34,251 bases of DNA from Acidobacteriota bacterium. GTDB taxonomy: Bacteria > Acidobacteriota > Vicinamibacteria > Vicinamibacterales > UBA2999. The DNA lies in the NCBI GenBank assembly GCA_016213695.1, contig JACQZV010000058.1:1-34251 (forward strand). Reading direction: 5' to 3'. Below the pieces are notes generated by a model that had not been told where the DNA came from, did not search any database, and worked only from the letters and a program-made list of their open reading frames with translations. This document shows, piece by piece, positions 1 through 9,935 of the stretch; the first letter of the stretch is position 1; the number at the start of each line of letters is the position of its first letter. Made by a program: the position numbers and the translations under genes.

Positions 1-101
1 GCCGGCGGCGACCCGGGCCGCGGAAACGGCTGCGGCGTCTGCGCCAGGACAGCCGTGGCGAGCACGGCACAACCGGTGACGAGGACGCACACCCGTCGCA
101 C
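1..101 (-). CDS. N-terminus of an exported protein (partial, cut by window edge)
   Basis: Reading leftward from a GTG at 101-99 gives 33 open codons to the window edge. The product begins with two arginines, then a hydrophobic stretch (VCVLVTGCAVLATAVLA) ending in LAQ, followed by a proline-rich mature start. This is the layout of a Sec signal peptide with cleavage after Ala-Leu-Ala-like residues. The start lies 7 nt after the stop of the radical SAM gene upstream, so the two are probably co-transcribed. No strong Shine-Dalgarno is visible, and the fourth codon is another possible GTG. The function cannot be told from so short a piece. Confidence 0.5.
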   Translation of the reverse strand, partial: MRRVCVLVTGCAVLATAVLAQTPQPFPRPGSPP

Positions 102-108
102 GGAATGA

Positions 109-1056
109 TTATAGGACGTACTTCCGGCGCAGGAGACCGACGACGTCTCGCACCTCCTGGCGGTACGGCGAGGGGGCGTACTTACCCGCGTACAGACCCT
201 CGTAGCCCTCGACCAGGTGCGGGAACTCCTGCGACAGCCAGCGCATGAAATGATCGCGGGTGCCCCCCTCGAGGTACATCACGTTGCAGCCGACGAAGCG
301 CGCCCCGTGGGCGGCAATCGCTTTCATCGTGCGCTCGAGCCGCGCCGGCTTCGACGTGATGCCGGGCACGATCGGGTTCATCAGCACGCCCGCGCGAATG
401 CCGGCGTCGGCCAGTTCGCGCACCGCTCGAAGCCGCTGGAGGGGCGGCGCCGTGCCGGGCTCGAGCTGCTGCCACGCCTCCTCGTCCACCGTCGGCACGC
501 TGATGTACACGCCGCAGCCGGGACCTTTCGCCAGGTCCGAGAGGATGTCCTTGTCGCGCACGATCATCGGCCCCTTGGTAACGACGCTCACAGGAGTCCT
601 GGCGTCGCGCAGCGCCTCGAGCGATCGCCGTGTCAGCCTGTAGTGCCCTTCGATCGGCTGATAACCGTCGGTGGCGGTCCCGAGCGCCACGTCCTCGCGC
701 GCCCACGAGGGGCGCTCCAGCTCGCGGCGCAGCACCTCGACGAAGTTGGTCTTCACGAGAATGACCGAGGAGAACTCGTCGCCGGCGCCGAGCTCGAACT
801 GGGTGTGATACCGCCGCGCGTAGCAGTAGTGGCACCCGTGGGTGCAGCCGCGGTACGGGTTGAGCGTCCACTTGAACGGCATCCCGGTGACAGGGTTCAG
901 TGCGGAGCGGCACCGCACCTCCTGGTAGCGCGCCGCGTCGGCCCGCCGCTCGGCCTCGGTGAGCGCGGCGGCGCCGCCGGCCTTCACGCGGTTCGCGATG
1001 TCACGCGTGGTCGGGGCGCGGCGACCGAAATCGAAGAGAAGAGGGGCTGTTTCCAA
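109..1056 (-). CDS. SPL-like radical SAM protein (Rv2578c/PA0069-type)
   Basis: The product has 315 residues. It carries a radical SAM cluster motif C71-x3-C75-x2-C78 (CTHGCHYC) preceded by LNPYRG, the signature of the spore-photoproduct-lyase-like family that includes Rv2578c and PA0069. The three cysteines would ligate a 4Fe-4S cluster that cleaves S-adenosylmethionine. Family members outside spore formers have no settled substrate, so a DNA-repair role is only suggested by homology. The start used is TTG at 1056-1054; no ATG or GTG lies in frame just upstream. It stands 93 nt after the sugar-nucleotide operon on the same strand and 7 nt before a secreted-protein start. The family call is firm, the substrate unknown. 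Confidence 0.85.
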   Translation of the reverse strand: METAPLLFDFGRRAPTTRDIANRVKAGGAAALTEAERRADAARYQEVRCRSALNPVTGMPFKWTLNPYRGCTHGCHYCYARRYHTQFELGAGDEFSSVILVKTNFVEVLRRELERPSWAREDVALGTATDGYQPIEGHYRLTRRSLEALRDARTPVSVVTKGPMIVRDKDILSDLAKGPGCGVYISVPTVDEEAWQQLEPGTAPPLQRLRAVRELADAGIRAGVLMNPIVPGITSKPARLERTMKAIAAHGARFVGCNVMYLEGGTRDHFMRWLSQEFPHLVEGYEGLYAGKYAPSPYRQEVRDVVGLLRRKYVL

Positions 1057-1149
1057 CGTAATCCAAGTATCTTTCGATAAATGTTCGCCATCGTAACACG
1101 CCCGGGTGAATTGTTGAGCTGCGACGGATTGGAGGCGCCTTGGGGGATC

Positions 1150-2109
1150 TCAGCGGCCGGGAGGGGCGTCGGTTGACGCTCTCCAGTACGCCAGCAGGTC
1201 GTCCAGCATCCGATCGAAAGAGATGAGCGGCGTCCAGCCAGTCGTGGCGCGGAGGCGCGAGGCGTCTCCGAGGATGACGGGGGTGTCCTGGGGGCGGAAT
1301 CGTTCGGGATCGATGCTGACGTCGATGCGTACCTGCGCGCGGTGCACGAGCGCGTCGAGGACGCCCCGAATGGGACGAGCGACGCCCGAGGCGATGTTGT
1401 ACACCGTGCCCGCGACGCCGCGCTCCATGAGCAGGGCGTAGGCGCGGACGACGTCGCGCACGTCGGTGAGGTCGCGCGCGGCGTCGAGATTGCCGACCTT
1501 GATCACTGGCGGCAGCGCGCCGCGCTCGATGAGCGCGATCTGGCGCGCCATGCCGGGCGCCGCGAAGTCGGGCCGCTGCCGCGGTCCCGTGTGGTTGAAC
1601 GGACGGACGAGAAGCACGTCGAGGCCGTCTTCGGCCAGGCTGCGCAGCGTCAGCTGCTCCTGGGCCAGCTTGCTCAGCGCGTACGGGCTTGTGGGCGCCA
1701 GCGGATCGTCTTCCCGCAGCGGCTTCGTGGACGGCGCGTAGACGGTGGCGGACCCGGTCACGAGCACGCGACAGCCGCCGCCCGCGCGCCGGAGCGCGTC
1801 GAGCAGGTGGTGTGTGGTCAGCACGTTGTGCGCCAGCGGATAGGCCGTGTCGCGCCACGAGGCGCCCACGTGCGGCGCGCCCGCGCAGTGGTAGACCGCC
1901 GCGGGCCGCAGCGCGCCCATCTCGCGGCGCACGCGGTCGCGGTCGAGCAGGTCGACGGAGGTCCAGCGGGCGAGCCCCGCGATGCCGGGAGGAGGCGCGG
2001 ACCGCGCCCACGCGACCAGATCGCACGATCCGGACAGCTGTTCGATGAGGTGGCTGCCGGCGAACCCGGCGGCGCCGGTGACGAGGACGACCTGCGGCCT
2101 GCCGCTCAC
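1150..2109 (-). CDS. rmd: NAD(P)-dependent sugar-nucleotide reductase, GDP-4-keto-6-deoxymannose reductase (RMD)-like
   Basis: This is a 319-residue extended short-chain dehydrogenase. A Rossmann motif TGAAGFAGSH lies near residue 10, and a catalytic Tyr-x3-Lys (YALSK) mid-protein. The block GNLDAARDLTDVRDVVRAY matches GDP-4-dehydro-6-deoxy-D-mannose reductases more closely than RmlD. The GTG start (2109-2107) overlaps the rmlB stop in a GTGA junction, so translation is probably coupled; the reading frame extends further upstream, but that part lacks family similarity. It occupies the place where rmlD would complete dTDP-L-rhamnose synthesis, so it may reduce the 4-keto group of a dTDP-sugar. 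The substrate (GDP or dTDP) cannot be read from the sequence. Confidence 0.8.
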   Translation of the reverse strand: MSGRPQVVLVTGAAGFAGSHLIEQLSGSCDLVAWARSAPPPGIAGLARWTSVDLLDRDRVRREMGALRPAAVYHCAGAPHVGASWRDTAYPLAHNVLTTHHLLDALRRAGGGCRVLVTGSATVYAPSTKPLREDDPLAPTSPYALSKLAQEQLTLRSLAEDGLDVLLVRPFNHTGPRQRPDFAAPGMARQIALIERGALPPVIKVGNLDAARDLTDVRDVVRAYALLMERGVAGTVYNIASGVARPIRGVLDALVHRAQVRIDVSIDPERFRPQDTPVILGDASRLRATTGWTPLISFDRMLDDLLAYWRASTDAPPGR

Positions 2110-3119
2110 GTCGTGCGGCCGTACTGCGCTTGGTAGTACGACCGGAATGCCGGATCCTGCTCCTTGATCGGCCTCCACCACCATTCGTTCTTCCGGTACC
2201 ACTCGACGGTGTCGCGCAGGCCTTCGTCGAAGGGGACCTGCGGCGTCCATCCGAGCGCGCGCAGTCTGGCCGTGTCGAGGCAGTAGCGGCGGTCGTGCCC
2301 GGGCCGATCCGGCACCGGCGTGATGAGAGCAGCCGTCCTGCCGGCGTGCGCCAGAATGCGGTGGGTGAGGTCAACGTTGGTCACCTCGTTGCCGCCGCCG
2401 ATGTTGTAGACCTCACCGTTGACCCCGCTGGCGATCAGCAGGTCGAGCGCCAGGCAGTGGTCGTTGACGTGCAGCCAGTCGCGGACGTTCCCTCCGTCGC
2501 CGTAGAGCGGCACCGGCCGGTTGTCGATGGCGTTGGTCACGAAGAGCGGGATGACCTTCTCGGGAAACTGGTACGGGCCGTAGTTGTTCGACGCGCGCGT
2601 GATCACGACGGGCACGCCGTAGGTGGCCCAGTAGCTGTAGGCCAGGCGGTCGGCCCCTGCCTTGCTCGCCGCGTACGGATTGCGCGGCTTCAGTTCGTCG
2701 GTCTCGCGGCTGGCGCCGGTGGCCACGCTGCCGTACACCTCGTCGGTGGAGATCTGCACGAACCGGCGAAGCCGGGGCGCCCGGCGGGCGGCCTCGAGCA
2801 GCACGAAGGTGCCCTCGACGTCGGTGCGGATGAACTCGCCGGCGGCCAGAATCGACCGGTCCACGTGCGTTTCGGCGGCGAAATGGACGACGATCTCCGC
2901 GCGGGCCACGAGCGGGCCGCTCACCGCCGCGTCCAGGATGTCGCCGTGCACGAACGTGTGGCGCGGGTCGTCGATGACGTCGTGGAGGTTCTCGCGGCGG
3001 CCGGCGTAGGTGAGCTTGTCGAGCGTGGTGACGCGCCAGTCCGTGTGGCGGCGGAGGGCGTGGCGCACGAAGTTGCTGCCGATGAAGCCGGCGCCGCCGG
3101 TGACCAGGACCTCAACCAT
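2106..3119 (-). CDS. rmlB: dTDP-glucose 4,6-dehydratase
   Basis: The 337-residue product converts dTDP-glucose to dTDP-4-keto-6-deoxyglucose in the cytoplasm using bound NAD+. The Rossmann motif TGGAGFIGSN is at residues 7-16. The catalytic STDEVYGS supplies the Thr-Asp-Glu triad, and YAASK supplies the Tyr/Lys pair. SNNYGPYQFPEKVIP and YGDGGNVRDWLHV are typical of RmlB. The ATG at 3119-3117 lies 8 nt inside the end of the preceding rmlC-like gene; it was chosen because the Rossmann strand begins there and the 18 residues further upstream look non-coding. It is co-transcribed with rmlA and rmlC upstream and the RMD-like reductase downstream. Confidence 0.93.
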   Translation of the reverse strand: MVEVLVTGGAGFIGSNFVRHALRRHTDWRVTTLDKLTYAGRRENLHDVIDDPRHTFVHGDILDAAVSGPLVARAEIVVHFAAETHVDRSILAAGEFIRTDVEGTFVLLEAARRAPRLRRFVQISTDEVYGSVATGASRETDELKPRNPYAASKAGADRLAYSYWATYGVPVVITRASNNYGPYQFPEKVIPLFVTNAIDNRPVPLYGDGGNVRDWLHVNDHCLALDLLIASGVNGEVYNIGGGNEVTNVDLTHRILAHAGRTAALITPVPDRPGHDRRYCLDTARLRALGWTPQVPFDEGLRDTVEWYRKNEWWWRPIKEQDPAFRSYYQAQYGRTT

Positions 3120-3612
3120 CCCGGCGGGTCCAGTCGTAGGGCAGGGTGTCGTGGGGCGCCAGCCGGAATTCATCCGGGTCCGCGTACCGGTAGGGCTCGG
3201 TCGGCACGTTGATGACGAGTGCGGCCTCAGGACTGATGCACTTCCAGCCGTGGTACACGAGCTTCGGCACCTGCACGAGCGTCGGGTTCTGCGCGCCGAT
3301 GAAGAACTCGTTGACGGCGCCGCTCGTCGGCGAGTCGGGCCGCGTATCGACCAGCACGAGCTTCACCATGCCGGCGACGCAGGCGAAGTGATCCACCTGC
3401 GCCTTGTGGTAGTGCCAGGCCTTGACGACGCCCGGATAGGTGGCCGAGACATAGACCTGCCCGAACGTCGTGAACAGGTCGGAGTCGTCGGCGCGCAGGA
3501 TCTCGAGCAGCCACCCGCGCTCGTCGGGAATCAGGCGGAGCGCCTTCGTCTTCACGTCGTGAATGCGGGGGTGCTTCGCGGTCGCGGCCGCGTACGCCGT
3601 GGGATTGGTCAT
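3112..3612 (-). CDS. rmlC: RmlC-like dTDP-4-keto-6-deoxyhexose epimerase (variant subgroup)
   Basis: This 166-residue cupin resembles dTDP-4-dehydrorhamnose 3,5-epimerase. A histidine-rich stretch KAWHYHK holds H67 and H69, with H67 in the place of the catalytic base. YHGWKCIS corresponds to the HGF-x2-LS motif. The usual active-site Lys after QG is replaced (QVD), and the Tyr that normally protonates C5 (…LYK…) is replaced by Ile (ALVINV). It therefore belongs to a variant subgroup, and epimerisation at C3 only, or a different outcome, is possible. The ATG at 3612-3610 lies 4 nt after the rmlA stop with GGTGAG as ribosome-binding site. The family is clear; the exact reaction is uncertain. 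Confidence 0.8.
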   Translation of the reverse strand: MTNPTAYAAATAKHPRIHDVKTKALRLIPDERGWLLEILRADDSDLFTTFGQVYVSATYPGVVKAWHYHKAQVDHFACVAGMVKLVLVDTRPDSPTSGAVNEFFIGAQNPTLVQVPKLVYHGWKCISPEAALVINVPTEPYRYADPDEFRLAPHDTLPYDWTRRDG

Positions 3613-3616
3613 GCGC

Positions 3617-4684
3617 TCACCATTTGATGCCGACTTCCGAATTGTCGCCCAACATGAAGCGATAGGCGCTCGGCTTCACCGGCATGCGGTAAATCTTCAC
3701 GTTCTTGCCGATCAGGCTGTCGATGACGCGGTTGGCGAGGTCGCACACCGACGCGCCCTCGAGGACGATGCTGTGCTCGATTTCCGACTCGCGGATCTCG
3801 ACGTCGTTCATGATCGCCGTGAACGGCCCGACGTACGCGTGCAGGATGCGCGCCCCGCGGCCGATGATCGCCGGCCCCCGGACGACCGATCGCTCCACGA
3901 CCGCACCCGGCTCGATCACGACCTTTCCTTCGACGCGGCTCTCCTCGTCCACGGTGCCTTCGATGCGCCGCTCCTGTGTGTCCAGGATCAGCCGGTTCGC
4001 CTCGAGCATGTCCTCGAGCTTCCCGGTGTCCTTCCACCATCCGTCGACGATGTGCGGCCGGACGGTGAGGCCGCGGTCGATCAGATCCTGGATCGCGTCG
4101 GTGATCTCGAGCTCATTCCGGAAGCTCGGGCGGATCCGGTTCACCGATTCGAAAATCTCCGGCCCGAACATGTAGACGCCGACGAGCGCCAGATCGCCGA
4201 TGGGCTCCTTCGGCTTCTCGACCAGGCGGACGACGTGGCCGTCGCGCAGTTCCGCCACGCCGAACATCTGCGGGTCGGGGACATGCGCCAGCAGGATCTG
4301 CGCCGCCGGCTTCTCGCGCGCGAATTCCTCCACGAAGTGGGTGATTCCCTTATTGAGGAGGTTGTCGCCGAGGTACATCACGAAGGGGTCGGCGCCGATG
4401 AAGGGCTGGCTGATCTTGACGGCGTGCGCGAGGCCGCGGGGCGCATCCTGTTCGATATATGTGACGCGCACGCCCCAGCGGGAGCCGTCGCCGACGGCGG
4501 CGCGGATCTCCGCCTGCGTGTCGCCGACGACAATGCCGATGTCGCGGATGCCGGCGGCCGCGATGGCCTCGATCCCGTAGAAGAGCACCGGCTTGTTCGC
4601 CACCGGCACCAGCTGCTTGGCACTCGTATAGGTGAGCGGGCGCAGGCGCGTTCCCTTGCCGCCGCTGAGGATCAGGCCTTTCAC
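3617..4684 (-). CDS. rmlA: Glucose-1-phosphate thymidylyltransferase, long form
   Basis: The 355-residue product joins glucose 1-phosphate and dTTP to dTDP-glucose, the first step of dTDP-deoxysugar synthesis. The nucleotidyltransferase signature GGKGTRLRPLT is at residues 8-18, YLGDN holds a metal-binding Asp near residue 110, and VEKPKEP follows. After about residue 240 comes a left-handed beta-helix-like tail with Ile/Val-Gly-Glu repeats (GKVVIEPGAVVERSVV). This is the long form, distinct from the roughly 290-residue RfbA type. The start is GTG at 4684-4682, directly after the lptD stop (1 nt gap), so translation is probably coupled. It is followed by rmlC, rmlB and the reductase. Confidence 0.92.
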   Translation of the reverse strand: MKGLILSGGKGTRLRPLTYTSAKQLVPVANKPVLFYGIEAIAAAGIRDIGIVVGDTQAEIRAAVGDGSRWGVRVTYIEQDAPRGLAHAVKISQPFIGADPFVMYLGDNLLNKGITHFVEEFAREKPAAQILLAHVPDPQMFGVAELRDGHVVRLVEKPKEPIGDLALVGVYMFGPEIFESVNRIRPSFRNELEITDAIQDLIDRGLTVRPHIVDGWWKDTGKLEDMLEANRLILDTQERRIEGTVDEESRVEGKVVIEPGAVVERSVVRGPAIIGRGARILHAYVGPFTAIMNDVEIRESEIEHSIVLEGASVCDLANRVIDSLIGKNVKIYRMPVKPSAYRFMLGDNSEVGIKW

Positions 4685-4685
4685 G

Positions 4686-7013
4686 TCACGACCCCATCAG
4701 GCCGCCGAAGGCGCCGAGAAAATTGGAAAACGTGCCGATGCCCGCCAGCACGAACGACACGTTGAACCGCCGGTCGGACGGAATCGGGAAGTCGGAGCGT
4801 GACTGGGGAAACTTGAACTTCTGAAACTCGGCCTGGAGGCCGCAGCATTGCGCGAGGTACGCGAACCCGATGTTCTGATTGAGAATGCCGGCGCGTCCGA
4901 TGTCCCACGTGAGCGAATAGGCCCCGGTCGCGCGGCCTTGGAGCAGCTTCAGCGCCGTCGACCATGTGAGCGAGCTCTCGGGCTTGACCCTGGGATTGCG
5001 GCGCTGCCGGCTGTAATTCACCGTTGTCGATCCCGCGGCGAACTGCGTGGTGCCTCCTGTCGTCAGCAGATGCAGCCCGTCCCCGTTCACGTCGTACTCG
5101 AGCCGCGTCGTCGATTCCAGCGCCGCCGACGGCGACACCTTCGCGGTGAGCGCCACGTCCGAGAGATCGACCGCGCGGTTGCGGAAGCTGGTGCTCACGT
5201 ACTGCGTATCGTTCAGGCTCGAGCGGCGGGTCGCGTAGTACGTCTGCTGCACGCCGACAGTCAGGAACTGGATCGTCGACCCGGCCGACCCGTCGAGGGC
5301 GCGCGCCCGGTACAGCAGCCGGTTGTTCACGCCGTAGGTCACCCGCATCGTGTCGCCCAGGATCACGTCGGTCGTGTCGATGAGCGTCAGGACCCGCGAC
5401 GCGTTGTCGATCGCCGGCACGTACTCGACCGCGAAGGTCGGCTCGACCAGGTGCTTCTTGCGCTCGCTGTACGCGCTGTCGGGCGTGTCCCAGATTTTCG
5501 ACAGCACGGGGCCGACCACGTCGGTTCGCACGAGCAAGTACCGGCGCGTCAGCGGGTCGGTCGTGACGCGGCCGCTCCGATCCGCGCTGCGCGAGTAGTA
5601 GGTCGTCCGGTAGGAGGCGCTCGTATTCATCGTGAGAAACGTGAGACGCGACAGCGCCGCCCGCACCGACGGCGCCATGTCGAATCGTGCGAGGCTCCGG
5701 TCCCCGGTGACCCGGCCGTTGGTGATCTGGCGGAAGGGGAGGTAGCTGAAGTCGTTGTTGACCGACGCGTAGATCGGCGCCCCGAACAGACGCGTCGGCG
5801 CGATGGCCGCCGCCAGCCGCGGCGTGCTGCCGTAGAGCTGCGACGTGTCGGCGGCGGTGAACGTCTCGGTCCGCTGGAAGAGGGCGCTGGCCGTGAGCGG
5901 CCCCCAGAGTCCCGCCAGCCCGCCTTCAATCGTGCGCGTCGCGTTCGACGCCTGGTAGAGGCTCTGCTGGTACAGCTGCTGGGTGATGATGCTCGTCGTG
6001 TAGTCGATCCGCTCGTGCAGCCGGAGAGAGGTGCCGAGCATCTGGTTGCCGGTCCCGTTGACCTGAAACGACGACTGCGCCGGCAGGCGCGCGATGCGGC
6101 CGCTCTGCCGGAACTCCGCCTGCCGCTGGTTCAGCCGGTAGAAGCGGAACGTGCCGTACGACTCCTGGCTCGCCACGTAGCGATACTCAGCGCCCGCGCC
6201 CTGGCCGACGTTGGTGAACCAGTCGTGAAAGAGGGTGGCATCCTGGCTGTCGCCCATCGCCCAGAAGAACGCGTTGCTCACCGTCTGTCCGCGGAGCGTC
6301 GAGGCGCCGTAGGTGGGGAGCAGGAAGCCGGTTGCGCGCTCGTCGCTCTTGATCGGGTAGTAGAGCACCGGCAGGTACATCAGCGGCACGCCCTTCACCC
6401 GCAGCACCGTGTTGCGCGCCACGGCGTACTCGTCGAGCGTGAGGACCACCGAGTTGCTCGTCACCTCCCAGCGCGGCGTCGGCTGGACGCACGTCGTGAA
6501 GCCGCCGCGCGTCAGCTTGTACCGGCGCTGGTCGAGCTTGTCGATCGTCTGGCCGTAGAAGTAGACCTCCGGGTCCTGGTTGGCGAACTCAGCCGGGTTC
6601 CCCTTCGTGCCGAGCGACATGATGCCCGACGCCATGTGGAACGTCCCGGTGCCCCTGGCCACGTTGAACTCCACGCTCTCGGCGGCGATGCGGCCCTCGG
6701 GATTCGTGAAGACCACGTTGCCGCTGGCGACGAGCCGCAGTTCGGGATCGGTGTACATGTCGATGACGTCGGCGAAGAAGCCCATCTGCGGACACTCCAC
6801 CTGCACCTGCCCGGTGAGGCGGAGGTGAGTGGCCGATATCCGTTCGAACTGCCACTGCGTCGATCGCGTGCAGGCGCCGAAGAACGGGTCGTTGAGGGCG
6901 CCGGCGACGGCGCCCGGCACGGCCCCGGGCACGGCCGGCGCGGGTGCCTGGGCGAAGGCCGGCGACGCGCACGCGGCGAGCACACAGCAGAGAAGAATCC
7001 GCGAACGACCCAT
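4686..7013 (-). CDS. lptD: LPS-assembly outer-membrane protein LptD
   Basis: The 775-residue product is the beta-barrel that inserts lipopolysaccharide into the outer leaflet of the outer membrane. Residues 1-21 are a signal peptide ending AFA. An OstA-like N-terminal domain follows (EAES, ASGNVVFTNPEGRI-type repeats, residues about 50-160). The LptD core contains YLPVLYYPIKSDERATGFLLP, a strongly conserved family block. A Cys-Cys pair at about residues 723-724 (AQCCGL), with cysteines near the N-terminus, matches the disulfide pattern of LptD. The ATG at 7013 was chosen because the signal peptide begins there. The gene starts 16 nt after folC and ends 1 nt before rmlA, linking LPS export with sugar-nucleotide supply. 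Confidence 0.92.
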   Translation of the reverse strand: MGRSRILLCCVLAACASPAFAQAPAPAVPGAVPGAVAGALNDPFFGACTRSTQWQFERISATHLRLTGQVQVECPQMGFFADVIDMYTDPELRLVASGNVVFTNPEGRIAAESVEFNVARGTGTFHMASGIMSLGTKGNPAEFANQDPEVYFYGQTIDKLDQRRYKLTRGGFTTCVQPTPRWEVTSNSVVLTLDEYAVARNTVLRVKGVPLMYLPVLYYPIKSDERATGFLLPTYGASTLRGQTVSNAFFWAMGDSQDATLFHDWFTNVGQGAGAEYRYVASQESYGTFRFYRLNQRQAEFRQSGRIARLPAQSSFQVNGTGNQMLGTSLRLHERIDYTTSIITQQLYQQSLYQASNATRTIEGGLAGLWGPLTASALFQRTETFTAADTSQLYGSTPRLAAAIAPTRLFGAPIYASVNNDFSYLPFRQITNGRVTGDRSLARFDMAPSVRAALSRLTFLTMNTSASYRTTYYSRSADRSGRVTTDPLTRRYLLVRTDVVGPVLSKIWDTPDSAYSERKKHLVEPTFAVEYVPAIDNASRVLTLIDTTDVILGDTMRVTYGVNNRLLYRARALDGSAGSTIQFLTVGVQQTYYATRRSSLNDTQYVSTSFRNRAVDLSDVALTAKVSPSAALESTTRLEYDVNGDGLHLLTTGGTTQFAAGSTTVNYSRQRRNPRVKPESSLTWSTALKLLQGRATGAYSLTWDIGRAGILNQNIGFAYLAQCCGLQAEFQKFKFPQSRSDFPIPSDRRFNVSFVLAGIGTFSNFLGAFGGLMGS

Positions 7014-7029
7014 GCGTCTGTTGGGGAAA

Positions 7030-8323
7030 TCATCGCAGGATAGCACGGCGCCGGAGACGGTCGCGAACGGCGCCGATGAGGAAAATCGACCCGGTGACGC
7101 ACACGCTGGACGCGATCGACAGCGCCAGCTCGACCGCGGCGGCCGGATCCGGCTCGGCGCGCACGCCGGTGGCTCCGCACGCGGCGATGCGGGCGGCCAG
7201 CTCGCGCGCCGGAATCGCACGCGGCGTGGCGGCGGCGGTGGCGACAACCGTGGACACCGACGGCAGCAGCGCGTCGACGATGCCCGGCACGTCCTTGTCG
7301 CGCATCATCCCGATCACGAGCGGCGGCCGTTCCGGATGCCATCGCTGCAGATAGCGCGCGAGCGCGCGCGCCCCGTCCACGTTGTGCGCCGCGTCGAGCA
7401 GGACGCGTGCGTCGCCTGGCATCTCAACTTGTTCGAGCCGCCCGGGCCAGTCGACGTCGGTCAGCCCGCGCTCGATCGCTTCGCGCGACACGTCGAGACT
7501 CGTCCGCCGCCGCGCGGCTTCGAGCAGCCGGACGGCGACGAGCGCATTGCCGATCTGGTGCTCGCCTCGCAGCCCCAGCGTCAGCGGTCCGTAGCGATCG
7601 TCGGGCGTGTCGATGGTGACGACCGTCCGCCCGTCGCGAACGTCGGCGTCGACGCGCACGCCTGCGGAGGCGTCGACGACCTCGGCCTGTCGATCGGCCG
7701 CCACCGCGCCCACCACCTGCCGGGCCGCGTCTGGCAGGGTGCCGGCGACGAGTGTCATGCCGGGCTTGACGATCCCGGCCTTTTCGAACGCGATCGCCTC
7801 GATCGTGTCCCCGAGCAGATCCTGGTGGTCGAAGCCGACGGATGTAATGGCCCCGACCCGCGCCGGGACCACGTTGGTCGAGTCGAAGCGTCCGCCGAGC
7901 CCCACCTCGATCACGGCGGCCTGCACGCCCGCCCGGCGGAACAGTTCGAATCCGAGAGCGGTGGTCGCTTCGAAGAACGTGGGGTGCGCGGCCAGATCGC
8001 CGGCGGTTCTCAGGCGCTCCGCACAGTCGAGGACGTCACCCGCGGCGCGCTCGAGATCGGCGTCGGACACCTGGGCGGTCCCGATGACGAATCGCTCCGC
8101 CAGGTCGACCAGGTGTGGGGACACATAGCGCCCGGCGCGGATACCACCGGCGACGAGCGCGGCATGCACCATCGCGGTGACCGAGCCCTTGCCGTTGGTG
8201 CCCGCGACGTGGATGGCCGTGAAGGACCGTTCCGGGTGCCCGAGGGCCTCGCAGAGGCGGGAGATGTTCCCGAGCCCGAGCTTGATGCCGAACGATTCGA
8301 GGGCGAAGAGGCGGTCGAGCACC

Positions 8324-8343
<20 letters not shown>
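7030..8343 (-). CDS. folC: Bifunctional dihydrofolate synthase / folylpolyglutamate synthase
   Basis: The product (437 residues from the TTG at 8343) adds glutamate to dihydropteroate and to folates. The Mur-ligase-type ATP loop HVAGTNGKGSVTAM is near residue 45 and YVSPHLVDLAERF near residue 92. EVGLGGRFDSTNV and SVGFDHQDLLGDTIEAIAFEKAGI are hallmark FolC blocks, and LLDAAHNVDGARAL lies in the C-terminal domain. The start is uncertain: TTG 8343 overlaps accD by 20 nt, while an in-frame GTG at 8322 lies directly after the accD stop and loses only seven residues. accD-folC adjacency is widespread in bacteria. Confidence 0.92.
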
Positions 8344-9232
<889 letters not shown>

Positions 9233-9243
9233 GGCGGATCATT

Positions 9244-9882
9244 CTACGTCCTCGGGACGTAGTACCGGGTGCCGCGATTCATCGTGCGGATCTGGCGGAG
9301 CAGGTCGTCCACGGCGGCGTCGCTGGCCGCCAGGTCCACCTGCGATGTTTCGACCACCAGCAGCGGCGTGGCGGTGTAGTGGAAGAAGAAGTGCTGGTAC
9401 GCCTCGTTGAGCTCGCGCAGGTACGACGGCTCGGGGGCCGGGGTCTCCAGGGCGGCGTCGGTTGCGCGGTCGCGCATCCGCCGCCGCAGCACGTCGGTCG
9501 GCGCCTGCAGATAGATCACGAGGTCGGGTGACGGGACGTCGCGCGCGAGCAGATCGAACAGGCGCTGGTAGATGAACAGCTCGTTGTCGTCGAGATTCAG
9601 GTACGCAAAGATCTTGTCTTTGTCGAACAGGTAGTCGGCCACCGTGGTCTGGGCGAACAGGTCGCCTTGCCGCAGCGTCAGTTGCTGGCGGTGGCGGTTC
9701 AGCAGGTAGAAGAGCTGCGCCTGGAGCCCGGCGCCCGCCCGGCCGGCATAAAAATCGGCGAGGAACGGGTTCTCCATCTCTTCCAGCACGAGCGCGGCGT
9801 CGAGACGCGCGGCGAGCCGCTCGGCCAGCGACGTCTTGCCGACACCGATCGGCCCCTCGATCGCGATGTACTGAAATGCCAT
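9244..9882 (-). CDS. Deoxynucleoside kinase (deoxyadenosine/deoxyguanosine kinase family)
   Basis: The 212-residue product phosphorylates deoxynucleosides in salvage. The P-loop GPIGVGKTS is at residues 10-18. VADYLFDKDKIFAYLNL and the lid-like arginine-rich RRRMRDRATD are family features, and the length is normal for bacterial dNKs. Which base is preferred cannot be decided from sequence. It is the first gene of the eight-gene minus-strand run and starts 53 nt from the divergent HEAT/cyclophilin gene, so the operon promoter must lie in that short gap or inside the neighbour. Confidence 0.88.
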   Translation of the reverse strand: MAFQYIAIEGPIGVGKTSLAERLAARLDAALVLEEMENPFLADFYAGRAGAGLQAQLFYLLNRHRQQLTLRQGDLFAQTTVADYLFDKDKIFAYLNLDDNELFIYQRLFDLLARDVPSPDLVIYLQAPTDVLRRRMRDRATDAALETPAPEPSYLRELNEAYQHFFFHYTATPLLVVETSQVDLAASDAAVDDLLRQIRTMNRGTRYYVPRT

Positions 9883-9916
9883 GGCTCGGGCCGGGCCGGG
9901 AGCGCCGGCGCCTGCA

Positions 9917-9925
9917 TGCTATCAT
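9917..9925 (+). promoter_or_regulatory. Extended -10 promoter for the HEAT/cyclophilin gene
   Basis: TG at 9917-9918, one base, then TATCAT at 9920-9925 forms an extended -10 element with five of six consensus bases. No -35 box of quality lies upstream, which extended -10 promoters can tolerate. Transcription would begin near 9931-9932, only about 4-5 nt before the ATG at 9936. No Shine-Dalgarno is visible, so the message may be nearly leaderless. Confidence 0.4.
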
Positions 9926-9935
9926 CCGGCCGACT

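Noticed and set aside
4848-7043. Open frame of 731 codons antisense to lptD
   Set aside because: Arg/Val/His-rich shadow with no family motif, while the opposite strand is a clear LptD with signal peptide.
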